Below the pieces are notes generated by a model. The model made no database searches, was not told the DNA's origin, and worked only from the letters and a program-made list of their open reading frames with translations. A program made the position numbers and the translations under genes. Positions 22,576 through 31,970 of a stretch of DNA of 32,006 nucleotides are shown one piece after another; positions within the stretch are counted from its first letter, which is position 1, and every line of letters begins with the position of its first letter. The stretch is from Cyanobacteria bacterium Co-bin13 (GTDB taxonomy: Bacteria; Cyanobacteriota; Cyanobacteriia; Phormidesmidales; Phormidesmidaceae), in assembly GCA_014534385.1 (NCBI GenBank), contig JACVRP010000001.1, positions 1 through 32,006 of the forward strand, in the 5' to 3' direction.

Positions 22576-24453
22576 ATGGCGAGTTCGGCAGATTCTCCTT
22601 TTCTTAAAAAGCCCCTGCTTAGAAAGCAGCTTAAGAAGCAACCCCTTTGGGGGAAGCGGCTTAGAAGGCACCGACACCCGAATAAACAGCGACAGACTCA
22701 GCGCCAAGGGCGAGGGCAAGGACCACGCAGCCCTGTCAAGTCGCATCAGCCGACCCGCCTACGGGCGCTCATCGTGTGGGGTCTGTTGATGTTAGGCATT
22801 GTCGCTTTGGGAGTGCGGCTGGCCCATCTGCAGCTGGTGCAGGGGCCGACCCTGACCCAAATTGCCCGGCAGCAGCAGTTCACGCCAGATGTGCCCCGTC
22901 CGGCTCGCCGTCCGATTGTCGATCGCGAAGGCAACGTGCTGGCGGTCGATCGCATTATCTATACGCTCTACGCCCACCCGCAGCTGTTTCAGAAAGCACC
23001 TGCTGAAGTCGCGGAGGGACTCAGCCCGCTGCTGGAGATACCGCAGGACGAGCTGCTAAACCGCTTCAGCCAGCAAAAGAGCGGCATTCAGCTGAGCCTT
23101 GACCTGTCGCAGGAAGCCGCAGAGCGCGTTCGGAATCTGCGGCTAGATGGTCTGGAACTGCTGCCCCAACAGCAGCGCTTCTACCCCCAGCAAAGCCTGT
23201 TTGCTCCAATTGTAGGATTTGTCAACGTCGAGGGCGTGCCCCAGGCGGGGCTAGAAAGCGCCTTTGAGAAGGAACTGCTGATGGAGGCTGCAGCAGCGGC
23301 AGCGGTGCCTGCTGCACCGTTGGCAGCAGGATCCCTTAACCCCACGGTACCTCCGGAGTTAGCCGCCCCGCTCAAGCTGCAGCTCACCTTAGACAGCCGT
23401 TTACAGCGAGTTGCCCAACAGGAGCTGCAGGCCACGGTCGATCGTCATGGGGCTAAACGGGGAACAGTCATGGTGATGGATGCCCAAACAGGGGCGCTGC
23501 TGGCCTTGGCAACCAGCCCAACCTACGACCCCAATCGGTACTATGAGTCAGACATCACGACCTTTAGGAACTGGGCCGTCAGCGATCTCTATGAGCCGGG
23601 TTCGACCTTTAAGCCCATCAACATTGCGATCGCACTAGAAGTCGGAGCCATCACGCCAGACGACGGTATTTACGACGAGGGACGGCTGCAGTTTGGCGAG
23701 TGGACCATCCAAAACTCAGACTTCAGCCACGTGGGCGGACGCGGCCCCCTCTCAATTACCGATGTGCTGAAGTACTCCAGCAACGTGGGCATGGTGCACA
23801 TTATGGACCGGGTTCGCAGCGCCACCTACTTCGACTGGCTGCAGCGCCTGGGCTTGGGCCGATCCACCGGGGTTGACCTGCCCTCAGAGGTGGTAGGACA
23901 GCTCAAAGACCGCGACCAGTTCGTCAACAGTGACGTTGAGTCGGCGACAGCCTCCTTCGGGCAGGGGTTTGCGTTAACCCCGATGCAATTGCTGCAGCTG
24001 CAGGCAATTCTGGCCAACGGCGGCAAGCTGGTCACGCCCCACGTCGTCCAAGGCCTGGTAGACGATAAAGGCAGCCTCCGCTGGCAGCCAGATCGGCCCA
24101 CCCCCCAGCCTGTATTCTCGCCGGAGACAACCCAGGCCGTCCTAGAAATGATGGAAGCGGTGGTCAGTGATGGCACAGGCAAACCCGCCCAGCTACCGGG
24201 CTATCGGGTGGGGGGTAAAACCGGAACCGCTCAAAAAGTGACCGAAGCAGGCGTTTACGGCAACGGGCGGATCACGAGCTTCGTGAGTATCTTGCCCATC
24301 GAGGCTCCGCGCTACGTGGTGCTGGCGGTCATTGATGAGCCCTTTGGCGACAACGCTTACGGTTCAACAGTGGCGGCTCCTCTAGTCAAGAGCGTGATGG
24401 AATCGCTAGTGGTGATTCAGCGCATTCCGCCAGCCCAGGCGGCAGCCCAGTGA
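22576..24453 (+). CDS. ftsI: Peptidoglycan D,D-transpeptidase FtsI (PBP3/PBP2 class)
   Basis: A 625-residue class B penicillin-binding protein that cross-links septal peptidoglycan. It has a very basic cytoplasmic N-terminus (about 10-60), a membrane anchor (about 63-82), the dimerisation domain (RPIVDREGNVLAVD) and a transpeptidase domain. The catalytic motifs are Ser343-TFK346, SSN at 401-403 and KTG at 548-550. An Ala/Pro-rich insert (around LLMEAAAAAAVPAAP) lies just before the transpeptidase domain. ATG at 22576 is used; a TTG at 22555 in frame would add seven residues, and neither has a clear ribosome site. It follows the FtsL-like gene, forming a division pair. It is convergent with gmk. 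Confidence 0.95.
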   Translation: MASSADSPFLKKPLLRKQLKKQPLWGKRLRRHRHPNKQRQTQRQGRGQGPRSPVKSHQPTRLRALIVWGLLMLGIVALGVRLAHLQLVQGPTLTQIARQQQFTPDVPRPARRPIVDREGNVLAVDRIIYTLYAHPQLFQKAPAEVAEGLSPLLEIPQDELLNRFSQQKSGIQLSLDLSQEAAERVRNLRLDGLELLPQQQRFYPQQSLFAPIVGFVNVEGVPQAGLESAFEKELLMEAAAAAAVPAAPLAAGSLNPTVPPELAAPLKLQLTLDSRLQRVAQQELQATVDRHGAKRGTVMVMDAQTGALLALATSPTYDPNRYYESDITTFRNWAVSDLYEPGSTFKPINIAIALEVGAITPDDGIYDEGRLQFGEWTIQNSDFSHVGGRGPLSITDVLKYSSNVGMVHIMDRVRSATYFDWLQRLGLGRSTGVDLPSEVVGQLKDRDQFVNSDVESATASFGQGFALTPMQLLQLQAILANGGKLVTPHVVQGLVDDKGSLRWQPDRPTPQPVFSPETTQAVLEMMEAVVSDGTGKPAQLPGYRVGGKTGTAQKVTEAGVYGNGRITSFVSILPIEAPRYVVLAVIDEPFGDNAYGSTVAAPLVKSVMESLVVIQRIPPAQAAAQ

Positions 24454-24468
24454 GAAGACACCAGTGAA

Positions 24469-24505
24469 AAGCGGCTGGCGCTGCGGCAGCCCCAAAGTGC
24501 CGCTT
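24469..24505. terminator. Possible bidirectional terminator between ftsI and gmk
   Basis: AAGCGGC (24469-24475) is complementary to GCCGCTT (24499-24505), with a GC-rich 23-nt interval that can fold further. It lies in the 95-bp gap between convergent genes. There is no T-run and the loop is large. Confidence 0.35.
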
Positions 24506-24548
24506 GTTGACCGTCGCACCTTACAGCCAAGCTGCTATCGGTTAGGAA

Positions 24549-25184
24549 CTAGCCTTGAAACAGGACCTGCTCCAGCTGGCTGAGCGCCTCTTGAAAGTCA
24601 TCGTTGACAATCTGGATATCAAACTCGGCAGCCGCCTCAATTTCCGTTTGAGCCCGTCGCAGCCGCTTTTGGATGGAGTCTTCGGCATCTTGCCCCCGCT
24701 GACGGATTCGCTGCTCCAGCTCGTTGAGAGAGGGCGGCAGGATAAATAGCTGCAGGGCCTCTGGAAAAGACGTCCGAACCTGGCGGGCCCCTTCTAGCTC
24801 AATCTCCAAAATCACCGAGTGACCTGCCTGAATTAAGCTATTGACGGGCTGCCTGGGCGTGCCATAGAAGTTACCGGCAAATTCAGCCCACTCCAGCAGA
24901 TGCCCCTGATCAACCATCTGCCCAAACTCATCGCGGCTGACGAAATAGTAGTGCTGGCCATGCACCTCACCAGGGCGCGGCGAACGAGTTGTGGCGGAGA
25001 CTGAGAGCTGCAGCTCGGGGTGCTGCTGCAGTAGCGCCCGCAGCAGCGTGCCCTTGCCCACGCCACTGGGGCCAGTAAAGACAATCAGCCGACCCAGGCG
25101 AACGTTATTGGCAGCTTCGTTGCCAGTAATGGCAGACGTGGCAGGGGTGTCAAGGGTGGCGGTTGCAGAATAGAGCACAGTCAT
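24549..25184 (-). CDS. gmk: Guanylate kinase
   Basis: A 211-residue cytosolic enzyme converting GMP and ATP to GDP and ADP. The P-loop GPSGVGKGT is at about residues 38-46, followed by the GMP-binding segment SATTRSPRPGEVHGQHYYFV and the lid region QRIRQRGQDAEDSIQKRL. About 30 poorly conserved residues precede the kinase core, so a later start is possible. ATG at 25184 is preferred to TTG at 25193. It lies 39 nt downstream of pcyA on the same strand and is probably co-transcribed with it. The usual cyanobacterial neighbour remA is not seen. Confidence 0.96.
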   Translation of the reverse strand: MTVLYSATATLDTPATSAITGNEAANNVRLGRLIVFTGPSGVGKGTLLRALLQQHPELQLSVSATTRSPRPGEVHGQHYYFVSRDEFGQMVDQGHLLEWAEFAGNFYGTPRQPVNSLIQAGHSVILEIELEGARQVRTSFPEALQLFILPPSLNELEQRIRQRGQDAEDSIQKRLRRAQTEIEAAAEFDIQIVNDDFQEALSQLEQVLFQG

Positions 25185-25223
25185 AGGTGTCAAGGCTGCT
25201 TCAGCGGATACGGATTTCTTATT

Positions 25224-25976
25224 CTATTCAAGACTGGGCACATCAAAGAGGACGGTTGTCATGTATCTTTCGGCCCAGTCATCGCCAAAGGCCTTTTCCA
25301 AGACTCGACGAGTCTTGTCATTTTGCTGCTGCTGCTGGCAGTAGCGCTGCTGCCCCGCCAAGACAACGGCAGCTTGCTTAGGATTAGGCTGGGTCGCAAC
25401 GGCCTGCTGGCAGTGAACCTCTAAGTAGGCGGCAATGCGCTGCACAAAAGCGGCTTCTTCCTGGGCGTCTGCCGGGCGGATAAAGAGACAAAAGGGAGAG
25501 AAGATGGTACCCCAGGTCGGCAGATCTCGGGCCTGGGAGAAGGAGTGGGCGGGTAGAGCACTGAGCGCCTGGGTATAGGCCTCAGACAGGCTAGGGGCCG
25601 CCTCGGGAGCAGCGCTCACCACGGGCGAAAGATCGACAATAGCAGCGCTGATTTGACCGCGACCGCCAACCAGGTCACAGCCAAACATCGGTAAGCCGTA
25701 GTCAGGGCGGGGAAACATAACGCAGTGGAGAATGTCGAGGGATTGCCCCACCCGCGCCAGCTCCAGATGCAGCTTGCGAAATTGAGGGGTTTGGTAGCAG
25801 CGGTTCTCAATCACCAGCCGTTCTCCCTCCAGGCGGCCCTCTACATAGCCCAAATCCTCCGGCAAGGTGTAGGGGGAAAGATCCAGGTGACGCTGCCAGA
25901 CAGATTCAATCGTGTCTGCAAGCTGCCGAATCATAGGGTGCTGCTGTTGCCGGATAGAAGCAGAGGTGGCTGACAT
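25224..25976 (-). CDS. pcyA: Phycocyanobilin:ferredoxin oxidoreductase
   Basis: A 250-residue ferredoxin-dependent bilin reductase that makes phycocyanobilin from biliverdin in two two-electron steps. The pigment is used by phycobilisomes and phytochromes. The catalytic residues defined in Synechocystis PcyA (His74, Glu76, His88, Asp105) are present with an offset of four: His70 and Glu72 in LHLELA, His84 in ILHCVMFP, Asp101 in FGCDLVGG. The C-terminal YMTTVLFD motif is also typical. The gene shows that the organism makes phycobilins. It is divergent from the permease gene at 26178 across a 201-bp gap and upstream of gmk. Confidence 0.97.
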   Translation of the reverse strand: MSATSASIRQQQHPMIRQLADTIESVWQRHLDLSPYTLPEDLGYVEGRLEGERLVIENRCYQTPQFRKLHLELARVGQSLDILHCVMFPRPDYGLPMFGCDLVGGRGQISAAIVDLSPVVSAAPEAAPSLSEAYTQALSALPAHSFSQARDLPTWGTIFSPFCLFIRPADAQEEAAFVQRIAAYLEVHCQQAVATQPNPKQAAVVLAGQQRYCQQQQQNDKTRRVLEKAFGDDWAERYMTTVLFDVPSLE

Positions 25977-26177
25977 GGTTGAATTGAGGTTAAAACTCCA
26001 GCATATCAGTCTGCTGAGCGGCTGATGGTTGGAGTAGGCTTAGCCGCCCGCCCGCCCCCACGCCCCCCAGATTTCTAGGTATTCTGGAGGCTAACGCCAA
26101 CACTCAGAGGGACAAGGCCGGCCTGGGTGACTGTCTAGCGTCGATCCATCGAATCCATCAATTTAGAGTAGCCTGCC

Positions 26178-27296
26178 GTGAAACTCACAGATTGGATTAG
26201 CCTGGCTTGTTTGGGCATCGCTTTGGTCATTTTGTGGCGGTTTCGGCAGATTGTGCTGCTGATTTTTGCAGCAGTGGTGCTTGCGATCGCGCTTAACAGC
26301 CTGGTTCGTCGCTTCATTAACCGCCTGGACTGGAAGCGAGGGCAGGCAGTGCTGGCCACTATGAGCATTGTGTGGCTCAGCAGCCTGCTGGTGCTGGTGC
26401 TGGTGCTGCCCCTCTTCATCAGCCAGTTCCAGGAACTGCTCGTGTTGATTCCTAGCGGCTTTGAGCAGCTAGGCCAGTGGTTTGATGCTTTCAACACCAA
26501 TCCCCCCGAGTGGTTTCCTGAGCCAGATATTGATCTGCTGCCCGACTTCTCCACTCTGCTGGAGCAGGCAACCTCCCTGGGCACTCGGGCCTTTGGCAAC
26601 TTCTTTAACTTTTTCTCTAGTTCAGTGGCTATCTTGCTGCAGATGCTGCTGCTGGCGGTGCTAACTCTGATGATTTTGGCAGATCCTCTAGCCTACCGGC
26701 GGCTACTGCTGAGGCTATTTCCTTCGTTTTACCGTCGCCGAGCAGACCATATCTTGGCTCGATGCGAAGCAGCGCTTTTAAACTGGCTGGGAGGCGTTGC
26801 CATCAATTCTGCCTTTGTGGCAACCCTTAGCTTTACTGGGCTCGTTCTTTTAGGCGTACCCTATGCGTTTGCCCATGCGGTGTTGACCGGCATCTTCAAC
26901 TTCATTCCTAACATTGGGCCGACCCTGAGCGTTATTTTTCCTGTTTTCGTCGCCCTGCTCCAGTCCCCCGGCAAAGCTCTGGCCGTTATTGTTCTATATC
27001 TGCTGATTCAAAATCTGGAGAGCTACTGGTTTGGCCCCATGATGATGCAGAAGCAGGTAGCGCTGCTGCCAGCTGCCACCCTTATAGCTCAAATCTTCTT
27101 TGCCACTTTTTTAGGCCCACTCGGGCTGATTTTAGCCCTACCCCTGGCCGTTATTTGCAAAGTCTGGATCGAGGAAGCCTGGATCATTGATGTTTTAGAA
27201 AGGGAAGAACCGGCTGCCCTGGTTCCCGCGATACCGGCAGCGGATCTGCCTGCCATATCGGCAGCTGCCCCTCCGGCTGAGGACCAGCTGCCCTAA
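26178..27296 (+). CDS. AI-2E family transporter (permease)
   Basis: A 372-residue integral membrane protein with the layout of the AI-2E/UPF0118 family. There are two N-terminal hydrophobic helices, a soluble-leaning middle part, then a cluster of helices. The family signature region GIFNFIPNIGPTLSVIFPVFVALLQSP is present, followed by NLESYWFGPMMMQKQVALLP and GPLGLILALPLAV. Family members include autoinducer exporters and Na+/H+ antiporters; the substrate here is unknown. The start codon is GTG at 26178 with only a weak purine stretch upstream, so the N-terminus is somewhat uncertain, but the first helix begins at once. The tail (about 345-372) is Ala/Pro-rich and probably disordered. Confidence 0.88.
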   Translation: MKLTDWISLACLGIALVILWRFRQIVLLIFAAVVLAIALNSLVRRFINRLDWKRGQAVLATMSIVWLSSLLVLVLVLPLFISQFQELLVLIPSGFEQLGQWFDAFNTNPPEWFPEPDIDLLPDFSTLLEQATSLGTRAFGNFFNFFSSSVAILLQMLLLAVLTLMILADPLAYRRLLLRLFPSFYRRRADHILARCEAALLNWLGGVAINSAFVATLSFTGLVLLGVPYAFAHAVLTGIFNFIPNIGPTLSVIFPVFVALLQSPGKALAVIVLYLLIQNLESYWFGPMMMQKQVALLPAATLIAQIFFATFLGPLGLILALPLAVICKVWIEEAWIIDVLEREEPAALVPAIPAADLPAISAAAPPAEDQLP

Positions 27297-27344
27297 AGCT
27301 AAAAAACACTCAACCCAACCATCCCAATCCTTTGATCGCAGTCG

Positions 27345-29501
27345 CTAGCCAGCCTTCTGCAGTGTCTGCGCCATAATCACAGCCTGAGTGGCCCGCTCAG
27401 GTTCGCCTGCTGCTGGTTGCCGCTGGATAAACTGCCCATCGGGCTGTAGTTCCCAGGCCTGGCGGTTGTCCTGCAAAGAGATCTCCAAAATGGTTTTGAG
27501 ATCGTCCTTCAACTTCAAATCCTCTATTGGCACAACCGCTTCTACCCGGCGATCCAGGTTGCGGGTCATCCAGTCGGCGCTGCCGATGTACACCTCCTCC
27601 TGCCCATCGTTGTGAAAGTAGAAGATGCGGGAATGCTCCAAAAATCGGCCAATGACGCTGGTGACTCGAATATTTTCGCTAACTCCCGGCAGCCCAGGCC
27701 GTAGGCAGCAGGTGCCTCGCACAATCAAATCAATTTGCACCCCTGCCTGGGAAGCCTCGTAAAGCAGCCGAATAATCTTACCGTCTACCAGGGAGTTCAT
27801 TTTGGCGATGATTTTGCCAGTGCCGCCTGCCTGGGCGTGGTCGATCTCCCGCTGGATCAGCGCCACCATGCGATCGCGCAGTGTCAGGGGAGCCACCAGT
27901 AGCTTGCGGTAGGCCCGCTGCAGCGAATAGCCGGTGAGAAAGTTAAACAAGTCGCTCAAGTCGGCCCCCACATCCTCCCGGCAGCTAAACAACCCTAGAT
28001 CTGTGTATAGCCTGGAGGTCTTAGGGTTATAGTTGCCCGTGCCAATGTGCACGTAGCGGCGGATCTCATCGCGTTCCAACCGCACAACCAGAGTCGTTTT
28101 AGTGTGAGTCTTGAGCCCAACTAAGCCATACACCACATGAACTCCAGCGTTCTCCAACTGCTTGGCCCAGACAATGTTGTTTTCCTCATCAAAGCGAGCC
28201 TTTAGCTCCACCAGTGCTACCACCTGCTTGCGGTTTTCCGCCGCCCGAATCAGCGCCTGCACAATGGGAGAATCGCCAGAGGTTCGATAGAGCGTTATCT
28301 TAATCGCCAGCACCTGGGGATCTTGAGCGGCCTGCGTAATAAACTCTTGCACCGATTTCGTGAAGGATTCGTAGGGATGGTGTACCAAAATGTCACCCTG
28401 CCGAATAGCCGCAAAGATATTGGGAGCATGCTCCACAAACACTTCCTCTCCGTTCTCATCGAGATCGACCACGGGCCGCAGCCTGGGAGGGGTAACACTG
28501 CTCCAGGGCTTGTCCTTGAGATCGGGCAGCGGCAGCGACAAAAAGAAGAACAAATCCTTTAGATTCAGCAGTCCGTCAATCTCATAGACCTCGTTCTCTG
28601 TGACCTTCAGTTCCTGCATCAGGCCCTGGCACAGATCGAGCGGCATCGTGGAGGCAACTTCTAATCTGCAGATAAAGCCAGCCAGTCGACGTTTGCTAAT
28701 TTCTTGTTCAATGGCCAGCAGCAGATCGTCAGCATCATCTTCTTTGACGGGAAAATCTGCATCTCGAGTCAGCCGAAAAAGGTGATGATCCTTGATCTTC
28801 ATGCCAGGAAACAGGAAGTCTAAATGTTCTGCAATGACCTGCTCCAGGGGCACCCCTACCCAAAGGCAAGTCTCTTCCTGATAAACGTTGAGCGGCTCTG
28901 GCAGCGTTACAAACCGAGGGAGGCTGCCGGGCACCTTTACTCGCGCCAGTTTTTGAGTGCCGTTTTCCGGATGCTCAACCCGCACAGCCAGGTTTAGGCT
29001 GAGGTTTGACATGCGAGGAAACGGGTGAGCCGGATCAACGCTTAAAGGCGTCAACACCGGAAAAATTCGCTTTTCAAAGTACGCCTTCAGGTGCACCTTT
29101 TGGGCCTGATCCAGATCGGCGTAGTCCAGCAAATAAACTCCGTGCTGCCTGAGCTCGGGGCAGAGCGTCTGCTTAAAAATGCGGTCCTGTTCAGATAGCT
29201 TTTTACCCAGGTGCAGACGAATGGCCTCAAGCTGTTGGGCAGGAGGGATACCGTCTGGCGTTTTGGGATGCACCCCTGCCTGCACCTGTTCTATCAGGCC
29301 CGACACCCGCACCATAAAAAACTCATCTAGGTTGGCACTAAAAATTGCCAGAAACTTCAAACGTTCCAGCAAAGGCGTGCGTTCGTCTAAAGCTTCATGC
29401 AGCACCCGGTCATTAAACTTCAGCCAGCTCAGATCGCGGTTGAAATAGTACTGCGGATCGTTTAAGTCGATGCTGAGTTCTGCCAGCGCTGCCTTCGTCA
29501 T
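27345..29501 (-). CDS. ppk1: Polyphosphate kinase 1
   Basis: A 718-residue enzyme that polymerises the terminal phosphate of ATP into polyphosphate, and can run in reverse. The N-terminal block YFNRDLSWLKFNDRVLHEA, the FSANLDEFFMVRVSGL segment and the catalytic domain are all typical. The autophosphorylated histidine is probably His485 in YVHIGTGNYNPKTSRLYTDLG. The second phospholipase-D-like motif is seen near EVYIGSADWMTRNLDRRVEA. Length is normal. It is convergent with the AI-2E permease and divergent from the atp operon. A sequence matching a Pho-box half site lies 52-59 nt upstream. Confidence 0.97.
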   Translation of the reverse strand: MTKAALAELSIDLNDPQYYFNRDLSWLKFNDRVLHEALDERTPLLERLKFLAIFSANLDEFFMVRVSGLIEQVQAGVHPKTPDGIPPAQQLEAIRLHLGKKLSEQDRIFKQTLCPELRQHGVYLLDYADLDQAQKVHLKAYFEKRIFPVLTPLSVDPAHPFPRMSNLSLNLAVRVEHPENGTQKLARVKVPGSLPRFVTLPEPLNVYQEETCLWVGVPLEQVIAEHLDFLFPGMKIKDHHLFRLTRDADFPVKEDDADDLLLAIEQEISKRRLAGFICRLEVASTMPLDLCQGLMQELKVTENEVYEIDGLLNLKDLFFFLSLPLPDLKDKPWSSVTPPRLRPVVDLDENGEEVFVEHAPNIFAAIRQGDILVHHPYESFTKSVQEFITQAAQDPQVLAIKITLYRTSGDSPIVQALIRAAENRKQVVALVELKARFDEENNIVWAKQLENAGVHVVYGLVGLKTHTKTTLVVRLERDEIRRYVHIGTGNYNPKTSRLYTDLGLFSCREDVGADLSDLFNFLTGYSLQRAYRKLLVAPLTLRDRMVALIQREIDHAQAGGTGKIIAKMNSLVDGKIIRLLYEASQAGVQIDLIVRGTCCLRPGLPGVSENIRVTSVIGRFLEHSRIFYFHNDGQEEVYIGSADWMTRNLDRRVEAVVPIEDLKLKDDLKTILEISLQDNRQAWELQPDGQFIQRQPAAGEPERATQAVIMAQTLQKAG

Positions 29502-29921
29502 TACTTTACCTAAGCTTTAGCCGCAACATTGTAGGGGTTCAACTTAATCCTCAGGTTAAGATTTTTTCTCGACAACGGCCAAAGTCCGGGTTGTGGCAAT
29601 ACGTCAATAGCCTAGCCGGACCGGCAGAAGGCTAGCGCGCTGAGGCCGGCCCAAACTGGCTAAGTCCGTTTGCTATTTAGGCGGGAGAAAACCTCGCAGC
29701 TTACGCAGCCTCAGCAGACAGGGGAACTTTAGAAGACTTTTGGCATAAATCCTTCTCGATAAATATTTCGCCTTGGAAACCTCAACCCTGAGGGCCTTTC
29801 GCAGTCTCTTTAAAGTTCGTTACGGGGAATCATTCGGTGATAATCTGGAGGGTGGCGCTTTGGAACGTAACACTCTCTTAAGAAAGCCGCCGAACAAGCT
29901 GATCACGAGATAGGCGCAAGC
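29502..29921. promoter_or_regulatory. Divergent control region between ppk1 and the ATP synthase beta gene
   Basis: A 420-bp gene-free region. Near ppk1, AGGTTAAG (29553-29560; CTTAACCT on the ppk1 strand) equals the cyanobacterial Pho-box unit, and an imperfect inverted copy (CTTAATCC) adjoins it, but the usual tandem direct repeats are missing. Near the beta gene, GATAAT at 29839-29844 is a possible -10 box, implying a leader of roughly 70 nt. A CCTCA/TGAGG hairpin occurs at 29780-29793. No small gene was found. Confidence 0.4.
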
Positions 29922-31376
29922 ATGGTCACCACTGCAGAGAAAACGAATATCGGCTACATCACTCAGATCATTGGCCCGGTTGTAGACGTCAAGTTTGCTA
30001 GCGGCCAGCTTCCTAAGATTTACAACGCTCTCAAGGTTCGGGGCACCAACCCGGCTGGCGGCGAAGTTTCTGTCACCTGCGAAGTTCAGCAGCTTCTGGG
30101 CGATTCCCAAGTGCGGGCTGTTGCCATGAGCTCCACCGATGGTATGGTGCGCGGCATGGAAGCCGTTGATACGGGTGCTCCTATCAGCGTTCCTGTCGGT
30201 GCAGCAACCCTAGGCCGGATTTTCAACGTGCTGGGCGAACCTGTAGACGAAAAAGGCCCGGTCAACGCTGAGGAGTCTTCTCCTATTCACCGGGATGCCC
30301 CTAAACTGACGGAACTAGAAACCAAACCGTCAGTATTTGAAACCGGAATTAAGGTTATTGACCTGCTGGCTCCCTATCGTCGGGGCGGCAAAGTTGGTCT
30401 GTTCGGCGGCGCTGGCGTTGGCAAAACCGTTCTGATTCAAGAACTAATTAACAACATCGCCAAAGAGCACGGTGGGGTATCCGTATTCGGCGGCGTGGGC
30501 GAGCGCACCCGCGAAGGCAACGACCTCTACAACGAATTTATCGAATCGGGCGTAATCAACGCCGAGGACCTAGGCCAGTCTAAAGTGGCCCTGGTCTACG
30601 GTCAGATGAACGAGCCCCCCGGAGCCCGGATGCGGGTAGGTCTGTCGGCGCTGACGATGGCCGAGTATTTTCGGGATGTAAACAAGCAGGACGTGCTGCT
30701 GTTCATCGACAATATCTTCCGCTTTGTGCAGGCCGGTTCTGAAGTATCTGCTCTGCTGGGCCGGATGCCTTCTGCGGTAGGATACCAGCCCACCCTGGGT
30801 AACGAGATGGGCATTCTGCAGGAGCGCATCACCTCAACTCTGGAAGGCTCGATCACCTCGATTCAGGCGGTCTACGTGCCTGCGGACGACCTAACTGACC
30901 CGGCTCCTGCAACCACCTTCGCCCACCTGGATGCCACCACCGTACTCTCTCGGGGTCTGGCTTCTAAGGGAATTTATCCTGCGGTAGATCCGCTAGATTC
31001 TACTTCTACAATGCTCCAGCCCAGCATTGTAGGCGAGGAGCACTATCGCACGGCTCGTGCGGTTCAGGCGACCCTACAGCGCTACAAGGAGCTGCAGGAC
31101 ATTATCGCCATTCTGGGTCTAGATGAGCTGTCTGAGGACGACCGGCAAACGGTGGCTCGGGCTCGTAAGATCGAGCGCTTCCTGTCCCAGCCTTTCTTCG
31201 TAGCTGAAGTGTTTACCGGCTCCCCTGGTAAGTACGTCAGCCTGGAAGACAGCATCAAGGGCTTCAACATGATTCTGGCAGGCGAGTTAGATGACGTGCC
31301 TGAGCAGTGCTTCTACCTCAAGGGCGGCATTGACGAGGTGATGGCCGCTGCTGAGAAGTTGAAGTCTGCTAGCTAA
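29922..31376 (+). CDS. atpD: ATP synthase F1 subunit beta
   Basis: The 484-residue catalytic subunit of thylakoid/plasma membrane F1Fo ATP synthase; the cyanobacterial and plastid name is atpB. The P-loop GGAGVGKT is at residues 162-169, followed by the GERTREGNDLY block. The catalytic segment PSAVGYQPTLGNEMG and the DELSEDD motif, equivalent to DELSEED, are present. It pairs with the epsilon gene 94 nt downstream as the two-gene operon typical of cyanobacteria, where the other ATP synthase genes lie elsewhere. Codon use looks favourable and translation is expected to be strong. The start ATG is supported by the conserved N-terminus NIGYITQIIGPVVDVKF. Confidence 0.98.
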   Translation: MVTTAEKTNIGYITQIIGPVVDVKFASGQLPKIYNALKVRGTNPAGGEVSVTCEVQQLLGDSQVRAVAMSSTDGMVRGMEAVDTGAPISVPVGAATLGRIFNVLGEPVDEKGPVNAEESSPIHRDAPKLTELETKPSVFETGIKVIDLLAPYRRGGKVGLFGGAGVGKTVLIQELINNIAKEHGGVSVFGGVGERTREGNDLYNEFIESGVINAEDLGQSKVALVYGQMNEPPGARMRVGLSALTMAEYFRDVNKQDVLLFIDNIFRFVQAGSEVSALLGRMPSAVGYQPTLGNEMGILQERITSTLEGSITSIQAVYVPADDLTDPAPATTFAHLDATTVLSRGLASKGIYPAVDPLDSTSTMLQPSIVGEEHYRTARAVQATLQRYKELQDIIAILGLDELSEDDRQTVARARKIERFLSQPFFVAEVFTGSPGKYVSLEDSIKGFNMILAGELDDVPEQCFYLKGGIDEVMAAAEKLKSAS

Positions 31377-31470
31377 ACCTGCCGCTGCCGCTAGCTTTTC
31401 CGGTACTACCTCAAAAGCTAGCGGTGGCGCGGTCGATGCGTTGTCTATCACAGGGGTTCTTAAAACTGCT

Positions 31471-31878
31471 ATGCCATTAACCGTGCGCGTCGTTGCGCCA
31501 GATAAGACGGTGTGGGATTCTCCCGCTGAAGAAGTAATTTTGCCCAGCACCACAGGGCAACTCGGTATTTTGAGCGGTCACGCTCCCCTGCTCACAGCTT
31601 TAGATGTTGGCGTAATGCGCGTTCGGGCTGATAGAGAGTGGGTTGCGATCGCACTCATGGGTGGTTTCGCCGAAGTTGAAGCAGACGAGGTCACAATTCT
31701 CGTCAACGGCGCTGAGCGAGGCGACAAAATTGATCGAGAAACGGCCCGTCAAGCCTATGACGAAGCCCAGACTCGCATGAACCAGGTTTCTGTCGACGAT
31801 CGGCAGGCCACCATTCAGGCGAAGCAGTCGCTCAAGCGGGCGCGGGCGCGGCTGCAGGCTGCAGGCGGCTCAATTTAG
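31471..31878 (+). CDS. atpC: ATP synthase F1 subunit epsilon
   Basis: A 135-residue central-stalk subunit (atpE in plastid naming) that couples rotation to catalysis and can inhibit ATP hydrolysis. The N-terminal beta-sandwich (MPLTVRVVAPDKTVWDSPAE, then LPSTTGQLGILSGHAPLLTAL) is typical. A C-terminal pair of helices (about 90-130, ARQAYDEAQTRMNQ and KQSLKRARARLQAA) matches the regulatory hairpin. ATG at 31471 is used; an upstream in-frame start at 31441 would add ten residues not found in the family. It is co-transcribed with the beta gene and is followed by a terminator hairpin. Confidence 0.96.
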   Translation: MPLTVRVVAPDKTVWDSPAEEVILPSTTGQLGILSGHAPLLTALDVGVMRVRADREWVAIALMGGFAEVEADEVTILVNGAERGDKIDRETARQAYDEAQTRMNQVSVDDRQATIQAKQSLKRARARLQAAGGSI

Positions 31879-31901
31879 CTTGGGCTCAGTCTAAATGTTT
31901 A

Positions 31902-31931
31902 GAAGTGGGTTTGGCTTTGCCCACCCACTTC
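31902..31931 (+). terminator. Terminator-like hairpin after the ATP synthase operon
   Basis: GAAGTGGGT (31902-31910) pairs with ACCCACTTC (31923-31931), and an inner GGC/GCC pair can shorten the 12-nt loop. It starts 23 nt after the epsilon stop. No strong T-run follows. Confidence 0.6.
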
Positions 31932-31970
31932 CGAAATTAATGACCAAGTGGCTAATCCCATAAAAAATAT

